Origin: Amycolatopsis balhimycina FH 1894 | Lineage (GTDB): Bacteria; Actinomycetota; Actinomycetes; Mycobacteriales; Pseudonocardiaceae | Length of the DNA stretch: 64,000 nucleotides | Reading direction: 5' to 3' | Assembly: GCF_000384295.1 (NCBI RefSeq) | Contig: NZ_KB913037.1 | Coordinates: 7,503,533 to 7,567,532, forward strand | In this document: piece by piece, positions 41,927-53,693 of the stretch | Layout: each line of letters begins with the position of its first letter | Position numbering within the stretch: the stretch's first letter is position 1 | Notes under the pieces: model-generated | Told to the model about the DNA's origin: nothing | Database searches by the model: none | Seen by the model: only the letters and a program-made list of their open reading frames with translations | Program-made: the position numbers and the translations under genes

Positions 41927-43282
41927 ATGGGTGGCGCGGTGGACGCTTCCGGGGTGGTCAGCGCGGTGCTGTCCGGCTATCGGCGTGTCCTGACCGAGTG
42001 CCGCCGGCGCGTCACCGGTGATCCCGGTGCGCTGAGCGCGGCTTCGCGGCGGGTCTCGGCCCAGGCTGCGACGGTTTCGCGGAAGGCCGGCGAGGTCGAT
42101 GCCGCCGCGAAGACCCTGCACGCGGACTGGGACGGCGACGCCTACACCGCGTTCGCCACCGCGGCGGCCGAACTCGGCGGGGAACTCGCCGGCACCGCCA
42201 CGAAACTCGACGACCAGGCGAACCGGCTCGCGACGGCGGCCCTGCTCGTCCGGTCGGCGGAGGCCGCCGTCGACTCGGTGATCGCGCAGTTCGACCAGTA
42301 CGCCGCCCAGCTCACCGCCCAGGCCCGCGCGGTGAGCTCCGGTTCGGTCGGCGCGTTCATCCAGGCCGCGCGGCAGCTCGGGGAAGAGAGCGTCGAAGCG
42401 GCTCGCCAGGTCGTCGAGGAGTTCTCCGACGCGCTCGCCGAGCTGTTCCCGCCCGAAGGCGTCGGACGGCTCGAGCACGAGCTGGGCAAGTGGGCGCGCG
42501 GCCCGCTGCACTGGCTCAACGGCGAACCGATGGACGGCCGGAAGCGGCCGCGGACCGCGCCGTCGTGGTTCGGCAACTCCGGCTGGAAGAAGCTCACCTG
42601 GGACGGCCTCGAAGGCACCCGCGCACCGAAGAAGGCGGACACGCCGTTCGGGCAGCCGGAAGCCGAACACCTGAAGGACAAGATCGGCCGCAACACCGAG
42701 ATCACCTACTACAAGTTCCAGCACGAGCAGGACGGGTTCTCGCCGGAGTACGACGGGAAGGTGACGTCGAAGGGCTGGGACGCCGGCGCGTCCGGGCACG
42801 CCGAACTCGCCGCGCTGCACGGTGAGCTGGAAGGCAAGAAGGAGTGGGGCGTCGCCGAAGCCCACGCCAAGGGCACGGTGTTCGCGGGCGGCGAGGTGAG
42901 CGCGTCCGGCACGATCGGCGCACACGGTGTCGGTGCGCACGCCAACGTCTTCGCCGGTGGGAAGGTCGAGGGCGAAGTCGCCGCGGACGTCGCCGGCATC
43001 GGCGTCGGCGCGAACGGCACACTCCAGTACGGCGTCGGCGCGCAGCTCGACGCCCAGGCCGTCTACGACGCCGGGCACCTCAAGGTGAACTTCAAGGTGG
43101 GCGCGGCACTCGGCGTCGGCGCGGGCGTCGGCGCCAAGATCGACATCGACCTGCCCAAGCTCGGGCACACGATCGGCGAGTACGGCGGCGCCGCGGTCGA
43201 CGCGGTCAACCACGCCGCCCATGACGCCGCCGACGCCGTCGAGTCCGCTTGGGACGACGCCGTTTCGTATGTGGGGTTGTGA
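41927..43282 (+). CDS. WXG100 protein with repetitive Gly/Ala beta-rich domain
   Basis: 451 aa. N-terminal WXG100 hairpin with the turn LHADWDGDAYTAFATAA (WDG) at ~65-80 and flanking helices. A linker with GPLHWLNGEPMDGRKRP follows. From ~275 a regular pattern of short strands rich in Gly, Ala and Val appears (AEAHAKGTVFAGGEVSASG, HANVFAGGKVEGEVAADVAG, LKVNFKVGAALGVGAGVGA). Similar strand-repeat regions occur in large actinobacterial ESX effectors, usually before a toxin tip. Here the protein ends after a short amphipathic helix. Its stop overlaps the next start (TGATG). Confidence 0.75.
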   Translation: MGGAVDASGVVSAVLSGYRRVLTECRRRVTGDPGALSAASRRVSAQAATVSRKAGEVDAAAKTLHADWDGDAYTAFATAAAELGGELAGTATKLDDQANRLATAALLVRSAEAAVDSVIAQFDQYAAQLTAQARAVSSGSVGAFIQAARQLGEESVEAARQVVEEFSDALAELFPPEGVGRLEHELGKWARGPLHWLNGEPMDGRKRPRTAPSWFGNSGWKKLTWDGLEGTRAPKKADTPFGQPEAEHLKDKIGRNTEITYYKFQHEQDGFSPEYDGKVTSKGWDAGASGHAELAALHGELEGKKEWGVAEAHAKGTVFAGGEVSASGTIGAHGVGAHANVFAGGKVEGEVAADVAGIGVGANGTLQYGVGAQLDAQAVYDAGHLKVNFKVGAALGVGAGVGAKIDIDLPKLGHTIGEYGGAAVDAVNHAAHDAADAVESAWDDAVSYVGL

Positions 43283-43752
43283 TGACCCTTCCCCTCGACT
43301 TCGTCATCCCGGACGGCTGGACCGCGGTCGACCCGGGCGATTCGGGCGCGGTGTTCGTCGCCGTGCATCCCGTGCCGGGCGAGGAGTTCACACCGAACAT
43401 CACCGTGAGCGTGCGGCAGCGGCCCGACAACGCGTCGGTCGACGCCATCGCCGATGAGGCCGTCGAACGCCTCGCCCGGACGTCCGCCGGGCTCGACGTG
43501 CTGAGCCGCCGCGACGTCGGCGACCCGGCCGCGCCCGGCGTCATGCAGCTGCTGCGCCTGCGCACCGGCGAAGGCACCGAGCTGATCCAGACCCAGGTGC
43601 ACCTGACGGTCCCCGGCGCCACGCCGGAGGACCGGCTGGTGCTCGAGCTCGCCTGCACGGCCGCGCCCGCGACCGCGCGGCGGCTCTCCCCCGGTTTCCA
43701 AGCGTTCGTGGGCAGCCTCCACGTCCGCCAGCACGAAGGGACACCACAGTGA
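43282..43752 (+). CDS. Hypothetical protein in ESX operon, DcrB/LpqN-like pattern
   Basis: 156 aa from ATG at 43282, sharing its first base with the previous stop. PLDFVIPDGWTAVDPGDSGA near the N-terminus and FTPNITVSVRQRPDNASVDA recall the fold of DcrB/LpqN/Mog1-like proteins, but there is no signal peptide. The C-terminal half has IQTQVHLTVPGATPEDRLVL and a final helix. It overlaps the YbaB-like gene by 4 bases. A chaperone role for the adjacent substrate is only a guess. Confidence 0.65.
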   Translation: MTLPLDFVIPDGWTAVDPGDSGAVFVAVHPVPGEEFTPNITVSVRQRPDNASVDAIADEAVERLARTSAGLDVLSRRDVGDPAAPGVMQLLRLRTGEGTELIQTQVHLTVPGATPEDRLVLELACTAAPATARRLSPGFQAFVGSLHVRQHEGTPQ

Positions 43753-44069
43753 CCGATCCGTACGCGGTGCCGGACATGGACGAATTGCTGGCGCAGGTGC
43801 GCAAGCAGACCGAAGAGGTCCAGCGGATCCAGCGCACGGTCGAGGCGATGGAGATCAAGGCGCACTCGCGGCAGAACGAGGTCACCGTCGCCCTCCGCGG
43901 CGACGGCCGGTTCACCTCCATCGACATCGACCCGCGCGCGATCCGCGAGTACGACGCCCGCAACCTCTCGGAGATCGTCCTCGAGGCGGTGAACGCCGGG
44001 CTGCAGAAGCTCGCCGAGGCTTCCAGCGCCAAGTTCGCCCCGGTGATCGCGGCCGCGAAAGACGTCTGA
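43749..44069 (+). CDS. YbaB/EbfC-family protein of ESX operon
   Basis: 106 aa from GTG at 43749. The layout is that of the YbaB family: an N-terminal helix (MDELLAQVRKQTEEVQRIQR), strands EVTVALRGDGRFTSIDIDP, and a C-terminal helix (LSEIVLEAVNAGLQKLAEAS). YbaB proteins bind DNA, and ESX loci of actinobacteria often carry EspC/YbaB-like paralogues of unknown role (compare EspL/Rv3880c-type proteins). Both ends overlap neighbouring genes, so it is made together with EccD. Confidence 0.82.
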   Translation: MTDPYAVPDMDELLAQVRKQTEEVQRIQRTVEAMEIKAHSRQNEVTVALRGDGRFTSIDIDPRAIREYDARNLSEIVLEAVNAGLQKLAEASSAKFAPVIAAAKDV

Positions 44070-45439
44070 TGACGGCGTCTCTGACGGGTACGACCCGCCG
44101 GGTGACGGTGGTGACGCCCCGGGCCCGCGTCGACGTCGCCCTGCCGCAGCAGTCGACGTTCGCCGAGCTGGTGCCGCAGCTCGTGCGGCTCGCCGGAGCG
44201 TCCGGGCAGGCGTCGGCCGAGCATCCCGGCTGGGTGCTTTCGCGGCTGGGCGGAGCACCCCTCGCGTTGGGACTCAGCGTCGCGGCCGCCCAGATCCGCG
44301 ACGGCGAAGTGCTGCACCTGACCCCGCGGGAGCGCCCGCGGGGTCCGCTGCTGTTCGACGACGTCGTCGACTCGATCGCCAGCGTCGCCGACGCCGACGG
44401 CGGCTGGGGCCCTTCGGTGGCGCGGCGGTCCGGGCTGGTGGCCGCGGTCGTGCTGCTGCTGGCGGGCGGTCTCCTCGTGCAGGCCGCGGCATCCGGCAGC
44501 GTCCTGGCGCCGATCGGGACCGGGCTGCTGGCTTTGCTTCTGCTGCTCGGCGGCGGCGCGTTGAGCCGCGCATACGGCGACGCCGAGGCGGGCGCGGCCG
44601 GTTCCCTGGCCGGAGTCGGCGTCGCGCTGCTGGCGGGCATGTCGGTGCTGCCACCGCATCCGCTGTTCTCGCTGTCGGCCGGGCCGCTTTCGGCGGGCTT
44701 CGCGGCGGTGACGGTGTACGGCGTCCTGGCGGCGCTCTCGGTGGCCGACCGCCTGCCGTGGTTCGTGGCGATCACCGGCGCGGCCGGCTTCGGCGCGATC
44801 ACTTCCGGGGTCGTGCTCCTGGCGGGCGTTTCCCCGTTGCCGGCGGCCGCGGTCGCCGCGGTACTGGGCACGGCCTTGGCGGCGGTCGCGCCGATGCTGG
44901 CGTTGCGCCTGGCCCGCCTGCCGCTGCCACGGGTCCCGGACGACATGGCGGCGTTCCGCGCGGACGAACAGCCGTCACTGGGCACCGAGCTGATCGGCCG
45001 GACGTCCCGCGCGCAGGCGGTCTTGACGGGGTTGCTGGTGGCGCTGGGACTGGTGGTGCTCGGCGCGTCCGTCGTGCTCTCTTCGGGCGGGCCGTGGGAA
45101 GCGGGCCTGGCGGCTGTGCTGGGCGTGGCGTGGATCCTGCGGTCCCGGTCGTACGCGGGCCGCGCGCAACGCCTGGTCCTGGTCGGCTTCGGTGTCCTCG
45201 CCCTGGTGTGCGCCGGGGGGTGGCTGGTCGCGTCGGGAAACCGCACGGCCGTTTTCGCGGCGGGCTGCGCGGTTGTCCTGGCTGCGGTGCTCTGCCTGGT
45301 GTACGCGACGCGGGTGGCGCGCGGGCTGCGTTCCCCTTACTGGTCAAGGCTGCTGGACGTCTCGGAGTTCCTGGTCCTGCTCTCGCTGGTCCCGTTCGTC
45401 GGCATGATCGCGGGGGTCTACGAAGCCGTCCGCGGCTGA
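44069..45439 (+). CDS. eccD: Type VII secretion membrane protein EccD
   Basis: 456 aa. The N-terminal ~95 residues form the ubiquitin-like cytoplasmic domain ([33 protein letters not shown]). It is followed by eleven hydrophobic segments filling residues ~120-455, such as GLVAAVVLLLAGGLLVQAAA and FLVLLSLVPFVGMIAGVYEA. EccD dimers form the bulk of the ESX pore membrane vestibule. The start overlaps the YbaB-like stop (TGATG). It is the last gene of the 40097-45439 operon, ending at a family A palindrome. Confidence 0.94.
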   Translation: MTASLTGTTRRVTVVTPRARVDVALPQQSTFAELVPQLVRLAGASGQASAEHPGWVLSRLGGAPLALGLSVAAAQIRDGEVLHLTPRERPRGPLLFDDVVDSIASVADADGGWGPSVARRSGLVAAVVLLLAGGLLVQAAASGSVLAPIGTGLLALLLLLGGGALSRAYGDAEAGAAGSLAGVGVALLAGMSVLPPHPLFSLSAGPLSAGFAAVTVYGVLAALSVADRLPWFVAITGAAGFGAITSGVVLLAGVSPLPAAAVAAVLGTALAAVAPMLALRLARLPLPRVPDDMAAFRADEQPSLGTELIGRTSRAQAVLTGLLVALGLVVLGASVVLSSGGPWEAGLAAVLGVAWILRSRSYAGRAQRLVLVGFGVLALVCAGGWLVASGNRTAVFAAGCAVVLAAVLCLVYATRVARGLRSPYWSRLLDVSEFLVLLSLVPFVGMIAGVYEAVRG

Positions 45440-45451
45440 CGCGGTTCCCGA

Positions 45452-45506
45452 GTCCGTGAATGGCACATTGAGGGACTTAGAGTCCCTCAATGTGCCATTC
45501 ACGGAC
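45452..45506. repeat. Palindrome, dispersed family A copy 2 (terminator position)
   Basis: 26-base perfect arms (45452-45477 and 45481-45506) surround three bases. It begins GTCCGTGAATGGCACATTGA. It lies between convergent eccD and eccE ends and touches the eccE stop, so it probably terminates both. It differs from copy 1 (595-645) mainly by ATTGAGG for ATCGAGG and by its centre. Confidence 0.92.
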
Positions 45507-45507
45507 T

Positions 45508-46551
45508 TCAGGAGTCGAGCGCCAGGGGGAGCGTTTTCCGGACCGCGGCTTCGTGCCGCCCGTGCAGCGGGACCACCGGAATCCGCGGTGCCGGCGCCGG
45601 CGAACCCGGCCGGGCCCCGACGCGGATCGTCACCTCGGCCTTCTCCCGCCCGCCGGGCGTCCGCGTCAGCGTGTACGACGTGGCCGTGAAAGCCGCGCCG
45701 GGCACGGAAAAGTCCACAACCCGCGGCGAACGCGGGGTGAAGCACACCTGCGCCGCGTTGCCCCAGGTCCAGGACCGCCAGCGGTCGGGAGCGCCGCCGG
45801 CGGCCCCCTGGACGCCCAACGCCACCCGAAGCTCCTTCGCGAGTTCCCCCGCCTCCAGGACCGTGCTCTGGTAGCCCGCCTCGGCCAGCGCGCCCATCAG
45901 GCTCAACGCCGCCGACGCCGTGCTGCGCAGCGCGCCCAGCTCGCCGCCGCCGCGGGCCAGCGCCGCGACGGGCGCGAGATCCGGCCGGTACCGCACCGCC
46001 AGCCACCGCACCCGCAGCACCTGCTCGCCGCGCGGGATGGCCCACGTCAGCAGCTGCGCCGACGCCAGCGGGACGTCCGTGCGCCGGTAAGCCGCGTGCA
46101 GGACGTCCACCAGCGACGCGCCCGAGGCAGACCCCGGGGTCAGGCGCACGAGAGTGCTCCACCCGCCGTCGACCTCCGCGACGCCGAAGCGGTTGCCCGC
46201 GCGGTCGACGTGCTGGCGCACCTTCACCGGCCCGGCCACGCGGTGCAGCGGGTCCGGGCTGTCGCGGCGGGTGTCGTGACGTCGCAGCCGGTACGCCGTC
46301 CACGTCAGCGTCCAGCCCGCGAGGTGCCGTCCGGCGAACCGCACCGACGTCGCCAGCACGACCAGCCCCGCCCCCGCGGCGACGCCGATCCGCACGGGCT
46401 GCGTGACGCCGTCGAGCAGCCACGCGAGCAGGACGGCGAGCGCGGCGATCTCCCAGACGGCGGCCTGCAGCGGCCGGACCGGCAGCAGCCAGGGCAGCAC
46501 TGTGGCGGCGGGCCGGGACGGTGCCGGGCGAACGGCGGTATCGACGGACAC
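45508..46551 (-). CDS. eccE: Type VII secretion protein EccE
   Basis: 347 aa from GTG at 46551, chosen for AAGGGGAG directly upstream. Two N-terminal membrane segments (LQAAVWEIAALAVLLAWLLD, IGVAAGAGLVVLATSV) precede a long cytoplasmic/peripheral domain containing NRFGVAEVDGGWSTLVRLTP, WLAVRYRPDLAPVAALARGG and WRSWTWGNAAQVCFTPRS. EccE sits at the rim of the ESX membrane complex. It converges on eccD and is divergent from eccB, 152 bases away. Confidence 0.88.
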   Translation of the reverse strand: MSVDTAVRPAPSRPAATVLPWLLPVRPLQAAVWEIAALAVLLAWLLDGVTQPVRIGVAAGAGLVVLATSVRFAGRHLAGWTLTWTAYRLRRHDTRRDSPDPLHRVAGPVKVRQHVDRAGNRFGVAEVDGGWSTLVRLTPGSASGASLVDVLHAAYRRTDVPLASAQLLTWAIPRGEQVLRVRWLAVRYRPDLAPVAALARGGGELGALRSTASAALSLMGALAEAGYQSTVLEAGELAKELRVALGVQGAAGGAPDRWRSWTWGNAAQVCFTPRSPRVVDFSVPGAAFTATSYTLTRTPGGREKAEVTIRVGARPGSPAPAPRIPVVPLHGRHEAAVRKTLPLALDS

Positions 46552-46703
46552 GGGCTCCCCTTTCCCCGAGTCTTTCCCCCGAGCCTGCGACGCTACTGCC
46601 TCCCCAGATGTGGTGTGGGCGTAAAAATTACCCTCGCCCGGGGTGAATCCGGTGCCTAGCATCGGGCACTCGGGAGGTCGACGCACACCGGGGGCACAGC
46701 AGC

Positions 46704-48125
46704 GTGTGGACGCAGCGGGATCAGATCCAGGCGTACCAGTTCCTCCGCCGCAGGCTCGTTTCCGCGCTCGTCGCCGCCGACGCCAACCACCCCGTCTCGC
46801 CCAGCCGCCGTCTCGTCCTGGGCACGGCGCTGGGGCTCGCGGCGGCCCTGCTCGTCACCGCCGTCTTCGGCGTCATCGGCCTGCTGAACCCTGCCGGCGG
46901 CAAGGACTGGCTGGCCGGCGGCAAGGTGATCGTCGAGGAGGGCACCGGCGCGCGGTTCGTGCTCGGCGCCGACGGCGTGCTGCACCCGGTGCTCAACTAC
47001 GCGTCCGCGCGGCTGCTGGCCGGCGGCAACGGCGACGCGACCGTGTCGGTGTCCTCGGCGAACCTCGGCAAGGCGGGCCGCGGCACCCCGATCGGCATCC
47101 CCGGCGCGCCCGACTCGGTGCCCGCGCGGGGCGCGCTCGCCGCCGCCGCCTGGACGAGCTGCAGCCGCACCACCCAGGACGCCCCCGCGTCGGAGGAGCC
47201 ACGCACCGCCGTGCTGCTGGCCGCGCCCGCGTCCGGCGTCGAGCTGCCACGCGACCAGGGCGTGATCGTCCGGCTGCCGCGGGGAGAGCGGTTCCTGCTC
47301 GCCGGCGGGCGGCGCTACAAGCTGAGCGACGAGGCCGCGACCGCGCTGCAGTTCGACAGCTACCCGACGATCGCGGTGTCCGCGCGGTGGATCGACACCG
47401 TCCCGGCGGGACGCGACCTCGCCGCGCTGCCGGTCGGCGGCGCCGGCGACCCGGGCCCCGCGGTGGGCGGCCGCGGCACCCGCGTCGGCGAAGTCCTCGC
47501 CGTCGTGGACGCGATGGCCGCGCCCGGCACGGCGACGTCGTACTACCTCGTCCGCGCCGACGGGCTCGAGCCGGTCGGGCAGACCGAGGCGAGCCTGCTC
47601 GTGACGACGGCGGCCAACGCCGCGGCCTACCCCGGGCCGCCCGCGCCGGTGGAGGTCCGCGCGGCGGACGTCGCCGCGGTGCCGAAGGTCGCCGCGCCGC
47701 GGGCCGGTGGCGCCGACCCGGCGGCCTACCCCGACCGCATCCCCGGCAAGGCGCCGATCACCGGGAATTCCGTGGCGCTGTGCGTTCAGGGCAACCGCTT
47801 GCTCGTTTCGGCCGAATTCCCGCTTCCCGTTGGCGCCAGGGCAATCCAGGTCGCCACCCGGACCGAAGCACGGGTGGCGGACGAGGTCTTCGTTCCCCCG
47901 TCGGGGGGAGCCGTCGTCGTCGAATCCGGCTCGGTCACGACTTACCTGGTGACCGACACCGGCCGGAAGTACCCGGTGGTGAACGCGCAGGCTTTGGCCT
48001 CGCTCGGCTACGGAGGAGCCGCCAGGCCGCCGATCGCAGGTAGTTTGCTGGCATTGGTGCCGACGGGCCCCGCGCTGGACCCGGCCACGGCCGGGCAGCC
48101 GGCTCCGTCGGGTGGAACGGGGTGA
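46704..48125 (+). CDS. eccB: Type VII secretion protein EccB
   Basis: 473 aa from GTG at 46704. Typical EccB opening (WTQRDQIQAYQFLRRRLVSA), one membrane segment (LVLGTALGLAAALLVTAVFG), then a large extracytoplasmic domain with repeats (VLHPVLNYASARLL, GIPGAPDSVP) and conserved Cys pair (WTSCSRT and VALCVQGN). EccB forms the periplasmic part of the ESX pore. Its stop overlaps the first response-regulator start by 4 bases (GTGA), an unusual coupling of a secretion gene to regulators. Confidence 0.95.
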   Translation: MWTQRDQIQAYQFLRRRLVSALVAADANHPVSPSRRLVLGTALGLAAALLVTAVFGVIGLLNPAGGKDWLAGGKVIVEEGTGARFVLGADGVLHPVLNYASARLLAGGNGDATVSVSSANLGKAGRGTPIGIPGAPDSVPARGALAAAAWTSCSRTTQDAPASEEPRTAVLLAAPASGVELPRDQGVIVRLPRGERFLLAGGRRYKLSDEAATALQFDSYPTIAVSARWIDTVPAGRDLAALPVGGAGDPGPAVGGRGTRVGEVLAVVDAMAAPGTATSYYLVRADGLEPVGQTEASLLVTTAANAAAYPGPPAPVEVRAADVAAVPKVAAPRAGGADPAAYPDRIPGKAPITGNSVALCVQGNRLLVSAEFPLPVGARAIQVATRTEARVADEVFVPPSGGAVVVESGSVTTYLVTDTGRKYPVVNAQALASLGYGGAARPPIAGSLLALVPTGPALDPATAGQPAPSGGTG

Positions 48126-48832
48126 AAGTCGTGCACATGACAGAAGAGCGTTCGACCGGCGACGCGGTGGGCCAGGGGCGGGTCCGCGTCGCGGTGATCG
48201 AAGACCACCCGCTGTACCGCGTCTCCGTGGAGCGGGTACTGGCCGAAGCCGGTTTCGTCGAACTCGGCGCGGTGGTCGACTCGGTCGCCCGCTTCCACGT
48301 CCACCGGCAGCCGCCGGGCAGCGTGGTCCTGCTCGACCTCGGCCTCCCGGGCGTGGCGGGCGCGGCGGCGGTGCTGGAGGTCTGCGAACTCGGCCACCAC
48401 GTGCTCGTCGTCTCCGCCCAGGCGGAGCCGGAGGTCGTGCTCGGCGCGATCGCCGCGGGAGCGCGCGGGTTCCTCTCGAAGGACGTCGACGCGGACGAGC
48501 TGCTGATCGCGATCAAGACGGTCGCCGACGGCGGCGCGTACGTCTCCGCCGTCGTCGCCGGGATGATCATGAAGGACAACGCCGACCGGCCCGCCACGTC
48601 GGCCGAAGTCGAGCTGTCCCCGCGTGAAGAGCAGGTGCTGCGGCTGGTGGCGGCGGGGGAGCGCGACGTCGACATCGCGTTGATCCTCGGCATCGGCGTC
48701 CGCACCGTGCGCGGCTACCTCGACCGGATCCGCGACAAGACCGGTGAACGGCGGCGGCCGGGCCTGGTCAAGGAGGCCATCCGGCGCGGCCTGATCGGCG
48801 GCACGGACCCCCGGCGCGGCGGCCGCAAGTGA
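48122..48832 (+). CDS. NarL/LuxR-family response regulator 1
   Basis: 236 aa from GTG at 48122. Receiver domain ~20-140 with acidic pair IEDHPLYR, phosphoacceptor Asp in VVLLDLGLPG and the switch Lys in FLSKDVDADEL. LuxR-type HTH at ~160-225 (LSPREEQVLRLVAAGERDVD, IALILGIGVRTVRGYLDRIR). No histidine kinase gene lies nearby. It overlaps eccB upstream and the second regulator downstream by 4 bases each, so all three are translationally coupled. Confidence 0.9.
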   Translation: MKVVHMTEERSTGDAVGQGRVRVAVIEDHPLYRVSVERVLAEAGFVELGAVVDSVARFHVHRQPPGSVVLLDLGLPGVAGAAAVLEVCELGHHVLVVSAQAEPEVVLGAIAAGARGFLSKDVDADELLIAIKTVADGGAYVSAVVAGMIMKDNADRPATSAEVELSPREEQVLRLVAAGERDVDIALILGIGVRTVRGYLDRIRDKTGERRRPGLVKEAIRRGLIGGTDPRRGGRK

Positions 48833-49464
48833 CCGCCGCCCGGAGCATCCACGTCGGCGTGATCGAGGACCACCCGCTCTACCGGTACGCGCTGACCCGC
48901 GTGCTCACCGAGGCCCCGGACATCCGGCTCGGGGCGGTCGCCGACTCGGTGGCCCGGTTCGCGGTCCAGGACCAGCCGGCGGGCAGCGTCGTCGTCCTCG
49001 ACCTCAAGCTGCGCGGCGTCCAGGACGCGGCCGCGGTCCTGGAAGTGGGGCAGATGGGGCACAAGGTGCTGGTGGTGTCCGCGCACGCGGAGCAGCCGGA
49101 GGTCCTCGGCGCGATGCAGGCGGGCGCGAAGGGCTTCCTGTCCAAGGACGTCGACGGCGACGAGCTCCTGCGTGCGATCCGCACGATCGCCGACGACAAC
49201 GCGTACGTCTCGCCGACGCTGGCCGGGATGATCATCCAGGACAGCGAAGAGCGGCACGCGGGGCCGAAAATCGTGTTGTCGGAACGGGAAAAGCAGGTGC
49301 TGCGGCTGGTGGCGGCGGGGGAGCGGGACGTCGACGTCGCCGAGATCCTCAACATCAGCGTCCGCACGGTCCGGTCCTACCTGGACCGTATCCGCGACAA
49401 GACCGGCGAGCGCCGCCGCGCGGGGTTCGTCCGCGTCGCGATCCGCGAAGGCCTGCTCCGCTAG
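48829..49464 (+). CDS. NarL/LuxR-family response regulator 2
   Basis: 211 aa from GTG at 48829; about two-thirds identical by eye to the preceding regulator, so the pair arose by tandem duplication. Phosphoacceptor Asp in VVVLDLKLRG, switch Lys in FLSKDVDGDELL, and HTH LSEREKQVLRLVAAGERDVD, VAEILNISVRTVRSYLDRIR are intact. The recognition helices are nearly the same in both (VRTVRGYLDRIR and VRTVRSYLDRIR), so they may bind the same or half-site-related operators or heterodimerise. Confidence 0.9.
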   Translation: MTAARSIHVGVIEDHPLYRYALTRVLTEAPDIRLGAVADSVARFAVQDQPAGSVVVLDLKLRGVQDAAAVLEVGQMGHKVLVVSAHAEQPEVLGAMQAGAKGFLSKDVDGDELLRAIRTIADDNAYVSPTLAGMIIQDSEERHAGPKIVLSEREKQVLRLVAAGERDVDVAEILNISVRTVRSYLDRIRDKTGERRRAGFVRVAIREGLLR

Positions 49465-49467
49465 CCG

Positions 49468-49570
49468 TAACTCGCGTGTCTGAAGCCGTAACTCGCGTGA
49501 TTGAGGCCGGAACTCGCGAGTTCCGGCCTCAATCACGCGAGATCCGGCCCGGATCACGCGAGTTACGGGC
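49468..49570. repeat. Palindromic repeat cluster, family B copy 2
   Basis: Units of AACTCGCGTG and complementary CACGCGAGTT recur: 49468, 49486, 49510, then inverted near 49534 and 49555. The outer parts GCCGTAACTCGCGTG and CACGCGAGTTACGGGC pair, and CGCGTGATTGAGGCCGGAAC pairs with its complement around the centre at about 49519. It lies between a plus-strand regulator and a minus-strand nitrilase gene, in terminator position. Confidence 0.85.
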
Positions 49571-50365
49571 TCAGAGGCGGCGGTTGGCCAGGGCACCGGT
49601 GGCCGTGCGGGCCTGAGCGGACACTGCCGGGTCCACGTCGATCAGCAGCATCTCCGGCTCGGCCCCCGCCGCCGCCGGCACGCGGCCGAAGCCGTCCGCG
49701 GCCAGCGAATATCCGATTCCCGTCGGGGCCTTCGGATTGACCTCGACGCCCGTCGCCGCCGGGTTGGCCTGGCCGCAGGCCAGCACCCAGCAGCCCGAAT
49801 CGAGGGCCCGGGCCCGCACCAGGACCTCCCACTGCTCCCGCTTGCCCGTCCCCGCACCCCACGACGCCGGCAGCAGCACGACGTCGGCACCGTCGTCGGC
49901 CAGCGCGCGGAACAGCTCCGGGAAGCGCACGTCGTAGCAGGTAGCGACGCCGTACACGATGCCGTCGTGCTCGAACGTCACCGGCGCGGTGCCCGGGGCG
50001 ACCGTGTCGGACTCGGCGAAGCCGAACGCGTCGTAGAGGTGGATCTTGTCGTAGCCGAGGTGGTGCCCGGCGCCGGTGACCAGCAGCGTGTTGCGCACGC
50101 GGCCCTCGTCCGCGGGGGTGAACATGCCGGCCACGACCAGCACGCCGTGCTCCGCGGCGACCGCGGCCACCGCCGACGCCCACGGCCCGTCGAGGGACTC
50201 CGCGACCGGCTCCAGCGGACGCCCGAAGCGCGCCATCGTCGCCTCGGGGAACACGACGATCCGCGCGCCGCCCGCCACCGCGGCTTCCACCCCGGAGCGA
50301 ACCAGTTTCAGGTTCGCCTCCGGATCGTCACCCGAGCTGACCTGGCACAACGCGATTCGCGCCAC
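49571..50365 (-). CDS. Carbon-nitrogen hydrolase (nitrilase superfamily)
   Basis: 264 aa from GTG at 50365, preceded by GGAGG; ATG at 50380 is an alternative. The catalytic triad is seen as Glu in [12 protein letters not shown], Lys in [11 protein letters not shown] and Cys in [32 protein letters not shown] is a typical second lysine/tryptophan block. The build is that of Nit/omega-amidase-like branch-10 enzymes hydrolysing small amides. Substrate not assignable. It is divergent from hisD, 93 bases away. Confidence 0.92.
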   Translation of the reverse strand: MARIALCQVSSGDDPEANLKLVRSGVEAAVAGGARIVVFPEATMARFGRPLEPVAESLDGPWASAVAAVAAEHGVLVVAGMFTPADEGRVRNTLLVTGAGHHLGYDKIHLYDAFGFAESDTVAPGTAPVTFEHDGIVYGVATCYDVRFPELFRALADDGADVVLLPASWGAGTGKREQWEVLVRARALDSGCWVLACGQANPAATGVEVNPKAPTGIGYSLAADGFGRVPAAAGAEPEMLLIDVDPAVSAQARTATGALANRRL

Positions 50366-50424
50366 CGCTGCCTCCTGCATTCTGGGATCGGCTGTCACTC
50401 TGCCGCACGAAGGAGTATCGCTGA

Positions 50425-53473
<3,049 letters not shown>

Positions 53474-53477
<4 letters not shown>

Positions 53478-53632
53478 GCAGCGGAGTCGTCGGAGTGCTC
53501 CTGCTGGCCCTGGGCGGCTTCCTGGTGGGCGGCGTCTACTCGACGTGGAAGACGGCGAAGTTCATGGCGGCGGTACTCGGCCTCGCCGCCCTGCTGGCCA
53601 TCGGCGGCGCGATCTTCTGGTTCTCGAGCTGA
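53474..53632 (+). CDS. Tiny membrane protein after hisB
   Basis: 52 aa from GTG at 53474, overlapping the hisB stop by 4 bases. Two membrane segments ([20 protein letters not shown] and [20 protein letters not shown]) are joined by TWKTAK. It is the last gene before a terminator-like palindrome. The usual hisH-hisA-hisF continuation of actinobacterial his operons is not seen in this window. Function unknown; translational coupling makes it a real gene. Confidence 0.72.
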
Positions 53633-53635
53633 AAG

Positions 53636-53686
53636 CCGTGAATGGCACATTGAGGGACTTAGAGTCCCTCAATGTGCCATTCACGG
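53636..53686. repeat. Palindrome, dispersed family A copy 3 (terminator position)
   Basis: 24-base perfect arms (53636-53659 and 53663-53686) surround three bases. It starts CCGTGAATGGCACATTGAGG. The core is identical to the 45452-45506 copy. It sits between the his operon end and the convergent mmpL end. Confidence 0.92.
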
Positions 53687-53693
53687 ACCTTGG

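Noticed and set aside
36029..49464. Prophage or integrative element boundaries around the ESX cluster
   Set aside because: No integrase, tRNA target or att-like repeats were seen; only the eccC tail duplication marks rearrangement.
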